Origin: Cystobacter fuscus DSM 2262
GTDB taxonomy: Bacteria; Myxococcota; Myxococcia; Myxococcales; Myxococcaceae
NCBI RefSeq assembly: GCF_000335475.2
Contig: NZ_ANAH02000026.1
Span: forward strand, 80,829-144,828
Direction: 5' to 3'
Length of the DNA: 64,000 nucleotides
A program made the translations under genes and the position numbers. Position 1 is the first letter of the stretch. Every line of letters starts with the position of its first letter. The notes under the pieces were generated by a model, which was not told where the DNA came from, did no database searches, and saw only the letters and a program-made list of their open reading frames with translations. Positions 52,643 through 61,647 of this stretch are shown piece by piece.

Positions 52643-53983
52643 TCACTCTGCCGGCCGGATGGAGCGTTGAGCCTGCCGGAAGAATTGGGAGCAAGAGTAG
52701 TCCAGCGGGGCCTCTCCATGCTGAAGCGCATGGCGGGCGCGCAAGAAGGGCAGCCACGCCCTGTCCCCCACACGCACCGCGCTCTCTTCCAGCTTGCGCC
52801 TTGGCACCCACTGCCCTCCCAACGCGGACACCAGATACATCCCCAGCCAGGCCCCCAGGGCGGGAATCAACGCCTCCTTTTCCTCCGCCGAGAAGCGCTT
52901 CCCCCAGCCCAGGTGCCACAGGGCGAAGTCCACCGCGGCGAGCGCTTCCAGCGTTCCCTCCGTCGCCTCAGGCACTTGTTGCGAGTGCATCAGCGCGACG
53001 AGTTGCTCGGCGTAGAGCCGCTCGTAGGTGTCGATGGCCTGCTTCACGTCCTCCACGTCCGGTGGAGGCGCTTGTTCCGCGGGCAGCCACTCCGAGACGG
53101 GAGGCGAGCGGTAGAGGTTGAAGCGCTCGACCACCCGGCGCTTGTTCTCGAGTCCCTCGAAGGCGACCTTCTTGTGGAGGATGTCGGCCACGTCTTCGTC
53201 GAAGTGCACGGGGAGGGGGACGAAGACGAGGCTGCGCTGGCGCAGGGTTTCCAGGGTGGTTTCCAGTTTCAACTCGGGCCGCAGATGAACCAGGGCCCGA
53301 GCCTGGGCCTGCCGCGCCTCCTCGGAGTCGAAGTCCGCCGGCGTTGGCCGGGTGAGCAAGAGAACGGAGCCGCCCGGTAGAGTCTCGATGTGTGAGGCAG
53401 GAGTGGAAAGGACTCGATCGTGTCCGAGCTGTTCCAATAATCGTGAACCATACACGCTCAACCAGTACTCCTCGAGAACGGAAGCTCGATCAAAGGGATT
53501 CTCGGCGTTCAGGTCGACCCCCATACAATAGTCGACCCAGCTATGGCCCAATCCATGAGAAATGGGATACCGCTGGGCAAATGCCCTCACCAGACTCAAG
53601 ATTCGTTCCGCACACGAGTCCGCCGAGTGCTCTTCACGGACAAGAGAAAAAGGGCTGACCCTCAATTCGAGAGAAAGACGATCCGGCTTCTGCTCTTGTT
53701 GGAAGCTCAAGTGCACGCTGACATCAGGAGGCTTCGTCCTGTCCAGTGTGAACATGACACATGAACCAACGGCCATCTCCTGTAGATGCTTCCACAGAAC
53801 CTGACGAGAGTATTTTCGCTTGCGTCTTCCGGAGAAGATTCGATCTGGCCTCCAGCGCTCATCGAGAGACTCAATCATGATCAGCAGTTCTTCAAGCCCC
53901 TCGAATCCTCTGTCGAGTGGATTGTCTGGAGAGTGAATTTCGAGATAAAAATCATCTTCTTCGTTCCACTCATCGTTATTCAT
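52643..53983 (-). CDS. Immunity protein of cassette 1 (Imm52-like N-domain)
   Basis: 446 aa from MNNDEWNEEDD, overlapping the toxin stop as ATGAATAA (8 bases). Residues 1-190 are diverged from cassette 2 (about 40% identical by eye) but align end to end without gaps, keeping DEWN, HSP, GLGHSW and NPF. Residues 191-446 are nearly identical to cassette 2. This is the mirror of its toxin, whose body is shared and tip is private. A longer start (MSRSIFMNN) is possible but has no better ribosome site. Confidence 0.7.
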   Translation of the reverse strand: MNNDEWNEEDDFYLEIHSPDNPLDRGFEGLEELLIMIESLDERWRPDRIFSGRRKRKYSRQVLWKHLQEMAVGSCVMFTLDRTKPPDVSVHLSFQQEQKPDRLSLELRVSPFSLVREEHSADSCAERILSLVRAFAQRYPISHGLGHSWVDYCMGVDLNAENPFDRASVLEEYWLSVYGSRLLEQLGHDRVLSTPASHIETLPGGSVLLLTRPTPADFDSEEARQAQARALVHLRPELKLETTLETLRQRSLVFVPLPVHFDEDVADILHKKVAFEGLENKRRVVERFNLYRSPPVSEWLPAEQAPPPDVEDVKQAIDTYERLYAEQLVALMHSQQVPEATEGTLEALAAVDFALWHLGWGKRFSAEEKEALIPALGAWLGMYLVSALGGQWVPRRKLEESAVRVGDRAWLPFLRARHALQHGEAPLDYSCSQFFRQAQRSIRPAE

Positions 53984-55394
53984 GAAAATGGATCTCGACA
54001 TTGAATTTTCTGGCGATCTGCTGAATCGCGACCCTGGTCCTTTTTTGAGGAACGAGCCGACCATCGTAGATAAGATGCACTTTGCTTATGGTGACCTTGC
54101 GTCCAAAAAGGGGATGGCCAGGGCGACGTATTTCAACCATTCCTCCATATTTTTCCAGGGCTTCCCTGGCATCCATGGAAACCCAATAGCGTACTTCCAC
54201 TTCGCCCATGCGCGTGAAGTCACGTTGCTTGTTACTGAAGCAATGCACCATGGGCTTCCCTCCATGTGCCAAGGATGCCTCGTCAACCATGAATTGGTCC
54301 ACAAAGGTCAGCACGGGCCCCGGCTCACGGGACAGTCCCAGGTTCCCATCCACCCGGGGCCGCGACATGCCTCGTAGATACACCCTCTCCGCCTCGGTCA
54401 GTGTGGCCTCCCGTTGGAGGGCGCGCGTGACCCCCTGCTGGAAGTCCACCCCTCCTTGGACCTGGCTGCGGAAGACGGTGTAGTCCGGCCACTCCAGCGG
54501 CGGCTTCACCTCGGACGGCCGTGCCGCTCCCGGTCGGCGCCCCGCCAGTTCCTCATAACGCTTCTCCCAGTAGGAGACGTAGTCCGCCCACCTCGGGTGG
54601 TCCTCGGCCACGCCAGGGGGTGGCTCCCGCAGGGAGGGCCGCCAACGTTCCAGCAGCTTCAAATCACTGGACTGGCGCGCGCCATTCGCGACCGCCTCGG
54701 CCTCCCCCAGCCGGACTTCCAGCGCCGCCGCTTCCTCCAGCGCCGCCGCCTCCTCCACCTGACTCAGGACCCGCTGCCGCGCCACGCCCTCTCGGGCCAG
54801 CTTCTCCGCCTCCGCCGCTCCCGCCCTCACCTCCCCACTCGCGGCGCGGCCTTCCACCGCCATCGCCACACCCCCCACGAGCAGGGCGTTCAACGCCACC
54901 GTGATGACGGCGCTCTCCACCTGCTCGCGCCGAGCCTGTCGCTCGAAGCCTCGTGCCAACAACCCCCGCAGCCGGGTGCCTCCCGGGCCCGGCGAGGAAA
55001 TCAACTCACTCAGCTCCGCCCAGCGCACCGTGCACGTGGGCAAGGCGCTACAGCCCAGCCCCAGCGCCTTGTCCGCCAGCTCCACCCCCGCGGCTTCGGT
55101 CGCCACCTCCAGTTGGTCCAGCAGCCTCCGGGCCCGCGCGTCCCCGGCCTGTGCATCCGCATAGACTTTCTCGAGATGCGCGCTGCGATGCACCAGCAGC
55201 ACGCCCGAGGTCTCGCCAACCAATCGCCCCTGGGCATCGCTGTACAGCCCATAGTCGAATGGGGGCGCCACATCCCGCCGCCACACTTCCGACGGCACGG
55301 CCTCCACACCGCCGCATCGGCTCCCCATCAACACCACGGAGAGCACCATCAGCCAGGCCCACCCCAGGGGCCCTGAAGCACAGCTGCTCTTCAC
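53976..55394 (-). CDS. Polymorphic toxin of cassette 1, exported, REase-like C-terminus
   Basis: 472 aa from a GTG with GGAGG upstream, same length as the cassette 2 toxin. Residues 1-300 are nearly identical to it, differences rise through 330-430, and the last 41 residues (after GHPLFGRK) are largely private (ISKVHLIYDGRLVPQKRTRV ... FNVEIHFHE). Same signal-like start (LMVLSVVLMGSRC), hydrophobic patch at 163-181 and coiled coil at ~195-250. Possible nuclease residues are Asp371, Glu372 and Lys389 in VDEAS...SNKQRDF. No PAAR, VgrG, Rhs or DUF637 piece: the export route is not shown. Confidence 0.75.
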   Translation of the reverse strand: MKSSCASGPLGWAWLMVLSVVLMGSRCGGVEAVPSEVWRRDVAPPFDYGLYSDAQGRLVGETSGVLLVHRSAHLEKVYADAQAGDARARRLLDQLEVATEAAGVELADKALGLGCSALPTCTVRWAELSELISSPGPGGTRLRGLLARGFERQARREQVESAVITVALNALLVGGVAMAVEGRAASGEVRAGAAEAEKLAREGVARQRVLSQVEEAAALEEAAALEVRLGEAEAVANGARQSSDLKLLERWRPSLREPPPGVAEDHPRWADYVSYWEKRYEELAGRRPGAARPSEVKPPLEWPDYTVFRSQVQGGVDFQQGVTRALQREATLTEAERVYLRGMSRPRVDGNLGLSREPGPVLTFVDQFMVDEASLAHGGKPMVHCFSNKQRDFTRMGEVEVRYWVSMDAREALEKYGGMVEIRRPGHPLFGRKVTISKVHLIYDGRLVPQKRTRVAIQQIARKFNVEIHFHE

Positions 55395-55654
55395 CCCGGA
55401 ACCTCCTCCCGCCCTTCCGAAAAAAAGCCGTGTGGGCAGCAACGTTAACCCGCCCTGCCATGCTCCTCCACACCAGGATGCGGAGCCTCGCCTGCTCCAC
55501 GAGCTGTCGGGTTTTCCCGTGAGCGCATGGACGATGGAAAGATGATGTGTTAATTCACCGCCGCGCTCATGGACAGCCACACCGATATTACCGATGGCAT
55601 TGGTATTCCTGACGCATCAGGTCAATCCCCCCAAGTATCTCATCCCCCAAGAAA
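55395..55654. other. Divergent intergenic region before the toxin cassettes
   Basis: 260 bp that must carry the toxin promoter and that of the small lipoprotein at 55655. Contains CCTGA-CGCA-TCAGG (55608-55621), a perfect dyad, and an AT-richer patch (about 55545-55610). No gene seen. Confidence 0.35.
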
Positions 55655-56197
55655 ATGAACATGAATCATTTCAAGACGTATGGCCTCGCCGTGGTGGCAA
55701 TGGCTTTCAGCGCGTGCGGTCCCGCTCCCGAAGGGTCGAAGCAGGCCGAGGGCGTCGCGCGGATCGAGTCGGCGCTGACGGCTCCCATTCCGAACACGAC
55801 GTGCGTGGTCGAGGCGACGGAGCCCTACAAGTACGACAGCGGTCCGTACGCGGGCCAGATCAGCGCCCAGGCGTCTGTCTGGGACTGCAGCCAGGACTAC
55901 CCGATCATCTACGTGTGCTCGATCATCGAGAAGAGGTCGGTGAGCAGCACGGGCGTCGTCACCTGGACGGCGGTGCCGGGCAGCCGCAGTTGCTATGCCG
56001 AGACGAACACCGACTTCGGCGGTCAGACGGCCACCCCCACCACCAACCCCGCGGGGACGTACCGCCAGCGCTCCCAGGCGGCGATCAAGCTCAACGCGAC
56101 GACGTGGACCCCGGCGCAGCCGTCGACCTGCGGCACGCTGTCCAGCAACGTGCCGTGCGCGTTCACCTCCGTGATCTCCCCGAGCGTCGCGCTGTAA
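55655..56197 (+). CDS. Small hypothetical lipoprotein
   Basis: 180 aa with lipobox MAFSACG. The mature part has eight cysteines that probably form disulfides (TTCVVE, VWDCSQDYPIIYVCS, RSCYAE, STCGTLSSNVPCAF), all consistent with an extracellular or outer-membrane location. Unknown family; similar short lipoproteins occur in Cystobacterineae. Divergent from the toxin operon. Confidence 0.65.
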   Translation: MNMNHFKTYGLAVVAMAFSACGPAPEGSKQAEGVARIESALTAPIPNTTCVVEATEPYKYDSGPYAGQISAQASVWDCSQDYPIIYVCSIIEKRSVSSTGVVTWTAVPGSRSCYAETNTDFGGQTATPTTNPAGTYRQRSQAAIKLNATTWTPAQPSTCGTLSSNVPCAFTSVISPSVAL

Positions 56198-56269
56198 TAC
56201 GCGCCCTCCGGGCGTGAGTCCCCGAAGGTCCGGCCCGTGCCTCGCGCGCGGGCCCGGACCCGTGGCACC

Positions 56270-57112
56270 TCAAGGCCCGGCGCGCAGCGCTTCTCCCCGG
56301 ACGAACTGGAACAACTCCTCGCGAACCTCGCGCGTGTCGAGCACGTTGTTGTGGTGCTTGCCCTCGAGGATGCGCACGGAGGCCTGGGGAAACAGCGTGC
56401 CCAGCTTCTGCCCCATGTCCACGGGGACGACCTGGTCCCGCGTCCCATGGACGATGAACACCGGCAGGTGGATTCCCGGCGCCTTGGACGCGGTGTCGAA
56501 CCGGTCCTTCACCAGCAGCCGCGCGGGCACCCAGGGAAAGAGCCTCGCGCCCAGCTCCACGATGGAGGTGTAGGGCGTGATGAGCACCAGCCGCGTGCCT
56601 TGCCCCCGCCTCGCCATCTCCGCCGCCACCCCCGAGCCGATGGACTGCCCCTGCAACACCGTCCGCTCCCGGGGCACGCCCAGCTCCCGGTGCAGGTACT
56701 CCAGCGCGGCCTCGGACGCGGCGTAGATGCCCTGCTCCGAGGGCTCCTCCTTCCCCTTCGCCAGCCCATACCCCGGGTACTCCACCGCGAAAAACCCGAA
56801 CCCCGCCTCCTGGTAGCGCTGCGCCAGCCACGCCTCGTGGGCGAGCTGCTCGCCGTTGCCGTGGAAGTGCACCACCGTGGGGACCTCGGGCGGCGCCGGG
56901 ACGTGCAGCGCGTAGACCGTCGTGCCCTCCGGCCCCGGGATGCGAAGGAGCGCGGCTCCGGACAGTTGGGGCTCGAGCGCGCCCTCGGGCACCGGAAACA
57001 CCAGGTGGCGCTGGTTGAAGTACAGCAGGGCGCACACGGCCAGGTAGCAGATGACGAGCGTCACCACGATCTTCACCATCACCCGCCTCACCCGGAGCCA
57101 GAAACGTCCCAT
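56270..57112 (-). CDS. Alpha/beta hydrolase, BEM46/BAAT-like, membrane-anchored
   Basis: 280 aa starting MGRFWLRVRR behind AAGGA. One N-terminal membrane helix (VMVKIVVTLVICYLAVCALL). Hydrolase core: VVHFHGNGEQLAHE oxyanion turn, EYPGYGLAKGK, nucleophile VLQGQSIGSGVAAEM (Ser in QSIGS), Asp in HGTRDQVVP, His in LEGKHHNNVLD. The BEM46/ABHD13-type family is uncharacterised in bacteria; esterase activity is likely. Downstream of DnaE2 on the same strand, 31 bases apart. Confidence 0.88.
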   Translation of the reverse strand: MGRFWLRVRRVMVKIVVTLVICYLAVCALLYFNQRHLVFPVPEGALEPQLSGAALLRIPGPEGTTVYALHVPAPPEVPTVVHFHGNGEQLAHEAWLAQRYQEAGFGFFAVEYPGYGLAKGKEEPSEQGIYAASEAALEYLHRELGVPRERTVLQGQSIGSGVAAEMARRGQGTRLVLITPYTSIVELGARLFPWVPARLLVKDRFDTASKAPGIHLPVFIVHGTRDQVVPVDMGQKLGTLFPQASVRILEGKHHNNVLDTREVREELFQFVRGEALRAGP

Positions 57113-57143
57113 GGGTGGGGTCCTTATCACGTGAGGCCCGCCC

Positions 57144-60100
57144 CTACACGCGCACCGAGGAGACGATCGGCTCCAACTGCTGCACCTTCACGTTCATCAC
57201 CTTGCCCGTCTTCTCCAGGGTCCCCTGCCCCACCAGGAACAACGCGCCGTGGATGTCCTTGCGAAAGCGCGCATAGGCGTCCGGCGGCACCACGAGGTTG
57301 GCGATGCCCGTCTCGTCCTCGAGAGACAGGAAGCAGAACCCCTTGGCCGTGGGCGGCATCTGCCGGCAGATGAGCATCCCCCCCACCGCCACGCGGCTGC
57401 CCGTGCGCACCCGCTCCAGTCCCGCCGCCGTCACCGCCCCCCGCTTGCGCAGCGCGGGCCGCAACAGCTCCAACGGGTGCTTCTCCAGTGACACGCCCAC
57501 GGTCTCGAAGTCGGTGCTCACCCGCTCCACCACGTTCATCCGGGGCAGCTCCACCGGCGTCCCATCCATCGCCATGCCGAAGAAGAGATCCGTCTCCTCC
57601 AGCGGGCCCAGCGCCTGGATCTCCCACAGCGAGTCGCGCCGCGAGCCACTGAGGCTCCCCAACGCGCCCGCCAGCGCCAGCCGCGCCAGCTCATGCCGGG
57701 GCGCGCGCGTGCGCCGCGCGAGGTCTCCAATGCTCGTGAAGCGCTGCCCCCGCCGCGCCGCGCCTATCCGCCGGCCCGCCGCCTCCTGGAGCCCGCGCAC
57801 CATCCGCAATCCCAAGCGCAGCCCGCCCTCCTCCAGCGAGCAGTCCCAGTCCGAGTGGTTCACGTCCACTTCCAGCACCGGCACGCCGTGGCGCTGGGCG
57901 TCCGCCACCAGCGTGTGCGGGGCGTAGAAGCCCATGGGCTGCGAGTTCAACAACGCCGCGGTGAAGGCCGCCGGGTAGTGGCACTTGAGCCAGGACGACG
58001 CGTAGGCCAGCAGCGCGAAGCTCGCCGAGTGGCTCTCCGGAAAGCCGTAGTGCGCGAAGCCGCGGAACTGCTTGAACAGGGTGTCCACGTACTCGGGCGC
58101 GTACCCGCGCGCCACGCCACCGTCGACGAAGCGCTGGTGGAATGGCCCCAGCCGCTCCTCGGCGCGCTTGTGCGAGAGCGCCCGTCGCAACCCATCCGCC
58201 TCGGCCGCCGAGAAGCCGCCCACCGCCATGGCCAGCTTCATCGCCTGCTCCTGGAAGAGCGGCACCCCCAGCGTCTTCTGCAGAATCCTCCGCACGTCCT
58301 CCGAGGGGTACACCACCGGCTCGAGCCCCTCGCGCCGCCGCAGGTACGGGTGCACCATGTCCCCGACAATGGGACCCGGGCGGATGAGCGCGATCTCCAC
58401 CACCAAGTCGTAGAAGCAGCGCGGCTTGAGCCTCGGCAGCATGTTCATCTGCGCCCGGCTCTCGATCTGGAACACGCCGATCGAGTCCGCGTTGGTCAAC
58501 ATCTCGTAGACCTTCGGGTCCTCCGCCGGAATGGTGGCCAGGGACAGGTCCCGGCCATGGTGCACCCGGATGAGCTCCAGGCATTTGGCCAGCGCCGTGA
58601 GCATCCCGAGCCCCAGCAAGTCCACCTTGAGGACGCCCACCGCCTCCAGGTCATCCTTCTCCCACTGCACCACCGTGCGGCCCTTCATCGCCGCGTTCTC
58701 CACGGGGATCATCTCCACCAGGGGCTCGCGGGTGATGACGAAGCCGCCCACGTGGATGGACAGGTGCCGCGGCGTGCCCTCGATCTCCCGGGCGAGCGCG
58801 AGCGTCTGCCGCACGCGCCGGTCCTCCTCGGACAGCCCCACCTCCTTGAGCAGCTCCGGGGACATCTCGCCGCCGTGCGAGCCCGCCACCTTGGCGAGCC
58901 GGTCCACCTGATCCAACGACAGCCCGAGCGCCTTGCCCACCTCGCGCAGCGCCAGCCGTCCCCGGTAGCAGATGACCTCGCACACCATGCCCGCGCGGTG
59001 CCGGCCATGCTTCTCGTAGACGTATTGCAGCACCTCCTCGCGCCGCTCGTGCTCGAAGTCCACGTCGATGTCCGGGGGCTCCTTGCGCTCCATGCTCAGG
59101 AAGCGCTCGAAGAGCAGCCCCATGCGCACCGGATCGATCGCCGTGACGCCCAGCGCGTAGCACACCGCCGAGTTGGCCGCGCTCCCGCGCCCCTGGCAGA
59201 GGATGCCCTTGGAGCGCGCGAAGCGGACGATGTCCCAGATGGCCAGGAAGTAGCCCGCGAAGTCCAGGGCCGCGATGAGCTTCAGCTCGTGTTCGATCTG
59301 CTTCACCACCTCGGGGGGCACGCCGGACGGGTAGCGCACCTGGAGCCCCTGGTACGTCAGCTCGCGCAGCCACGTGGACGTCGAGTGTCCCGGCGGGAGA
59401 TCCTCCTCGGAGAAGTGGTAGCGCAATCCATCCAGCGTGGCGTGGCAGCGGCCCGCCAGCTCCACCGTGCGCTCCAGGGCTTCGGGACAGTCGGCGAACA
59501 GCCGGGCCATCTCCTCGGGCCCCTTGAGCGTGCGCTCCGCGTTGGGCAGGCGCCGCGTGCCGAGCTGTCCCAGCGTCGTCTTGTACCGGATGGCCGTGAG
59601 CACATCCTGCAGGGGCTGGCGGGCGCGGTGGTGCGTGTGCACGTCGTTGTGGGCGCACAGCGGCGCGCCGAGCTCCCGCGCGAGGAGGCGGGCCTGGGCC
59701 ACGCGGGCCTCGTCCCCCGAGGACAGCGTGCGGCACACGCCCACGTAGAAACGGTTGGCGAAGGACTCGGCCAGCGGGGCCACCTGCGAGGTGGGCACCG
59801 GGTACGGGAGCATCGCCAGGAGCCCCTCGTTGCCCTCGGCCAGCTCGCGCCAGGGCAGGCCCGCCTCGCCCTTGGGGTGCAACATCCGGCTCTTGGAGAT
59901 GAGCCGGCTGAGGTTCGCGTAGCCCCGCGCGTCCTGGGCGTACACCACCACCCGGGGGCCATCCATCAGCGTCAGCTCGCTGGCGAGCACGTACTTGAGG
60001 CCCGCGGCCCGCGCCGCCAGGTGCGCCTTCACCGCGCCATACAGCCCGTCCCCATCCGCCAGCGCCACCGCCGCCAGCCCCCGCTCGGCCGCCGCGAGGA

Positions 60101-60179
60101 TCAACTCCTCGGGGTGCGAGGCGCCCCGGAGGAACGAGAAGTTCGATCGGCACAGCAGCTCGGCGTACACGCCCGCCAC
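57144..60179 (-). CDS. dnaE2: Error-prone DNA polymerase DnaE2
   Basis: 1011 aa from a GTG. PHP domain at the start (YAELLCRSNFSFLRGASHPE, CAHNDVHTHHRARQ) and DNA polymerase III alpha-type core with catalytic aspartates in PDIDVDFEHERR (369-380). OB-fold near the end (GSRVAVGGMLICRQMPPTAK). DnaE2 is the translesion partner of ImuA/ImuB in the mutasome; those genes are not in the window, as is usual when dnaE2 is split from the operon. Induction by DNA damage is expected. Cytosolic. Confidence 0.95.
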   Translation of the reverse strand: MAGVYAELLCRSNFSFLRGASHPEELILAAAERGLAAVALADGDGLYGAVKAHLAARAAGLKYVLASELTLMDGPRVVVYAQDARGYANLSRLISKSRMLHPKGEAGLPWRELAEGNEGLLAMLPYPVPTSQVAPLAESFANRFYVGVCRTLSSGDEARVAQARLLARELGAPLCAHNDVHTHHRARQPLQDVLTAIRYKTTLGQLGTRRLPNAERTLKGPEEMARLFADCPEALERTVELAGRCHATLDGLRYHFSEEDLPPGHSTSTWLRELTYQGLQVRYPSGVPPEVVKQIEHELKLIAALDFAGYFLAIWDIVRFARSKGILCQGRGSAANSAVCYALGVTAIDPVRMGLLFERFLSMERKEPPDIDVDFEHERREEVLQYVYEKHGRHRAGMVCEVICYRGRLALREVGKALGLSLDQVDRLAKVAGSHGGEMSPELLKEVGLSEEDRRVRQTLALAREIEGTPRHLSIHVGGFVITREPLVEMIPVENAAMKGRTVVQWEKDDLEAVGVLKVDLLGLGMLTALAKCLELIRVHHGRDLSLATIPAEDPKVYEMLTNADSIGVFQIESRAQMNMLPRLKPRCFYDLVVEIALIRPGPIVGDMVHPYLRRREGLEPVVYPSEDVRRILQKTLGVPLFQEQAMKLAMAVGGFSAAEADGLRRALSHKRAEERLGPFHQRFVDGGVARGYAPEYVDTLFKQFRGFAHYGFPESHSASFALLAYASSWLKCHYPAAFTAALLNSQPMGFYAPHTLVADAQRHGVPVLEVDVNHSDWDCSLEEGGLRLGLRMVRGLQEAAGRRIGAARRGQRFTSIGDLARRTRAPRHELARLALAGALGSLSGSRRDSLWEIQALGPLEETDLFFGMAMDGTPVELPRMNVVERVSTDFETVGVSLEKHPLELLRPALRKRGAVTAAGLERVRTGSRVAVGGMLICRQMPPTAKGFCFLSLEDETGIANLVVPPDAYARFRKDIHGALFLVGQGTLEKTGKVMNVKVQQLEPIVSSVRV

Positions 60180-60320
60180 CCTACTGAGCAGCCGTTCAGG
60201 CGGAAGGTCCGCCCCAGTAGGTCCGGACAGGATACCCGGTGTGTCTCGTCACTTCGGAAGTGGGCCCGGTGGATCCGACTTCCGCTCCACGCATGTGCGT
60301 GGACTAGAGTGCCGGTGCCC

Positions 60321-61643
60321 ATGAAGCTCCGCTCTCCCTGGCCTTCCGCCTGCCTGCGCGCCTTCCTCTGGTTGCTCCTCGCGTCAGGGTGCGCAACGAC
60401 GCGGGTCGTGAACCTGGACATCGGGCAGGGAGCGCCCATCACCTACGAGCCTGTCGACTCCCGGCCGATCAAGATAGAGGGATCGGAGTTCAAGACCGCT
60501 GTCGCGCAGCTGGTGCTCGACATGAGGCTGAACCTGGGTCTCGAGGACTCGAAGCAGGGCGACCGACTCTCATTGCTCGCGTCTGCCAGCACCGGAGGGG
60601 TCGTCGACGGCGCTCACGGTCGCACGGTGCCCCCTTCCTCAGAGCGGATGTGCCAACAGCAGCGCGATCCGAATGGGTGCCTGAGCCTGCTCACAGGCGG
60701 AGCCATGAAGGATCCCTCGGAGCGGCGCATGATGGCGCTCTTCTTCGCCTTCGACACCGTCTGGGACGGGGTTGAGGATGCGGTGGGCGACCTGACGAAT
60801 CCGGCCGCCCTTCGCGCAATGGTTGTATCAATGGTTGGAACCGCGCTCGTCATGCTCGTTGCACCCGAGCCCATCACGAAGCTCCTTGCGATTGGGCTGA
60901 CGGCATCCCTGATCGCGTATCTCGGCACTGGCCCCGTGTGGAACCTCGGGCGGGGATTCCTGCGGCTCATGGAGGAAGCGAAGAACGCCCGCGACATCTC
61001 GGAGCTGGAGGATTCCGGGCACCGTTTCGGGAAGGTGCTTGGGGACAACGGTGCTCGTGTCCTGGTCATCGTCGCCTTGGCCGCGCTTGGCGGCGAGAAC
61101 GCCATGGCCGCGCGGGGAGCGAAGATGCCGGGGTTCACTCGAGCGGCGTTGAGAGCGCAAACCGAAGGAGGCTTCCAGCTATCGGGGGCGCTGGCGGGCG
61201 AGGTGCAGTCCATCGCCCTTCCTTCCGCGTCGGTGCTGAACGTCGCGCTCGCTCCGACAGCTGTCGCGGCGGTTGCGATGGGGCCTGGAAGTGCCATTCA
61301 GGGAGATCCCGAGGGCAACATCCACCACATCTGCACGAACAAGAACGAGGTTTCCGAAGCATCGGGTGGCCCGTGGACACCGCAGTTCGAGAAGATCTTC
61401 GAGCTGGCCGGAATGAAGTTGAGCGACACCGCGAACCTGGTTCGGCTCAAGGGCCACAAGGGGCCACACCCAGCCGAGTACCACAAAGATGTGCTTGGAC
61501 GGATTACCGAAGCAACAAAGGGCTGCCGGGGCACTGCGCAGTGCCAATCCGTGTTGGTTGACGCATTGGCGGAGATTGCCCGAGACCTCACAACCGCGGG
61601 CACCAGGCTTCGTCAACTAGTGCTGAAAAATCCCGAGGCATGA
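60321..61643 (+). CDS. AHH-domain nuclease toxin, lipoprotein (Sit-like)
   Basis: 440 aa with lipobox LLLASGC, a better lipoprotein signal than the paralog at 4252. The middle has two hydrophobic stretches (MVVSMVGTALVMLVAPEPIT, LLAIGLTASLIAYLG). C-terminal AHH nuclease: IHHICTNKN with HH at 335-336, then GHKGPHPAEYH. Only the C-terminal ~110 residues resemble the other AHH toxin. Its partner Imm11-like gene starts 4 bases after its stop. Delivery between kin by lipoprotein exchange is inferred from the Sit system. Confidence 0.88.
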   Translation: MKLRSPWPSACLRAFLWLLLASGCATTRVVNLDIGQGAPITYEPVDSRPIKIEGSEFKTAVAQLVLDMRLNLGLEDSKQGDRLSLLASASTGGVVDGAHGRTVPPSSERMCQQQRDPNGCLSLLTGGAMKDPSERRMMALFFAFDTVWDGVEDAVGDLTNPAALRAMVVSMVGTALVMLVAPEPITKLLAIGLTASLIAYLGTGPVWNLGRGFLRLMEEAKNARDISELEDSGHRFGKVLGDNGARVLVIVALAALGGENAMAARGAKMPGFTRAALRAQTEGGFQLSGALAGEVQSIALPSASVLNVALAPTAVAAVAMGPGSAIQGDPEGNIHHICTNKNEVSEASGGPWTPQFEKIFELAGMKLSDTANLVRLKGHKGPHPAEYHKDVLGRITEATKGCRGTAQCQSVLVDALAEIARDLTTAGTRLRQLVLKNPEA

Positions 61644-61647
61644 CATC

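Noticed and set aside
49878..55394. CRISPR-like or simple tandem repeat explanation for the repeats here
   Set aside because: The repeats are whole genes of 2.77 kb with coding frames kept, not short repeat-spacer units.
57693..61643. A 1316-codon plus-strand frame containing the AHH toxin
   Set aside because: The upstream 870 codons are antisense of dnaE2; the toxin starts at 60321 with its own lipoprotein signal.
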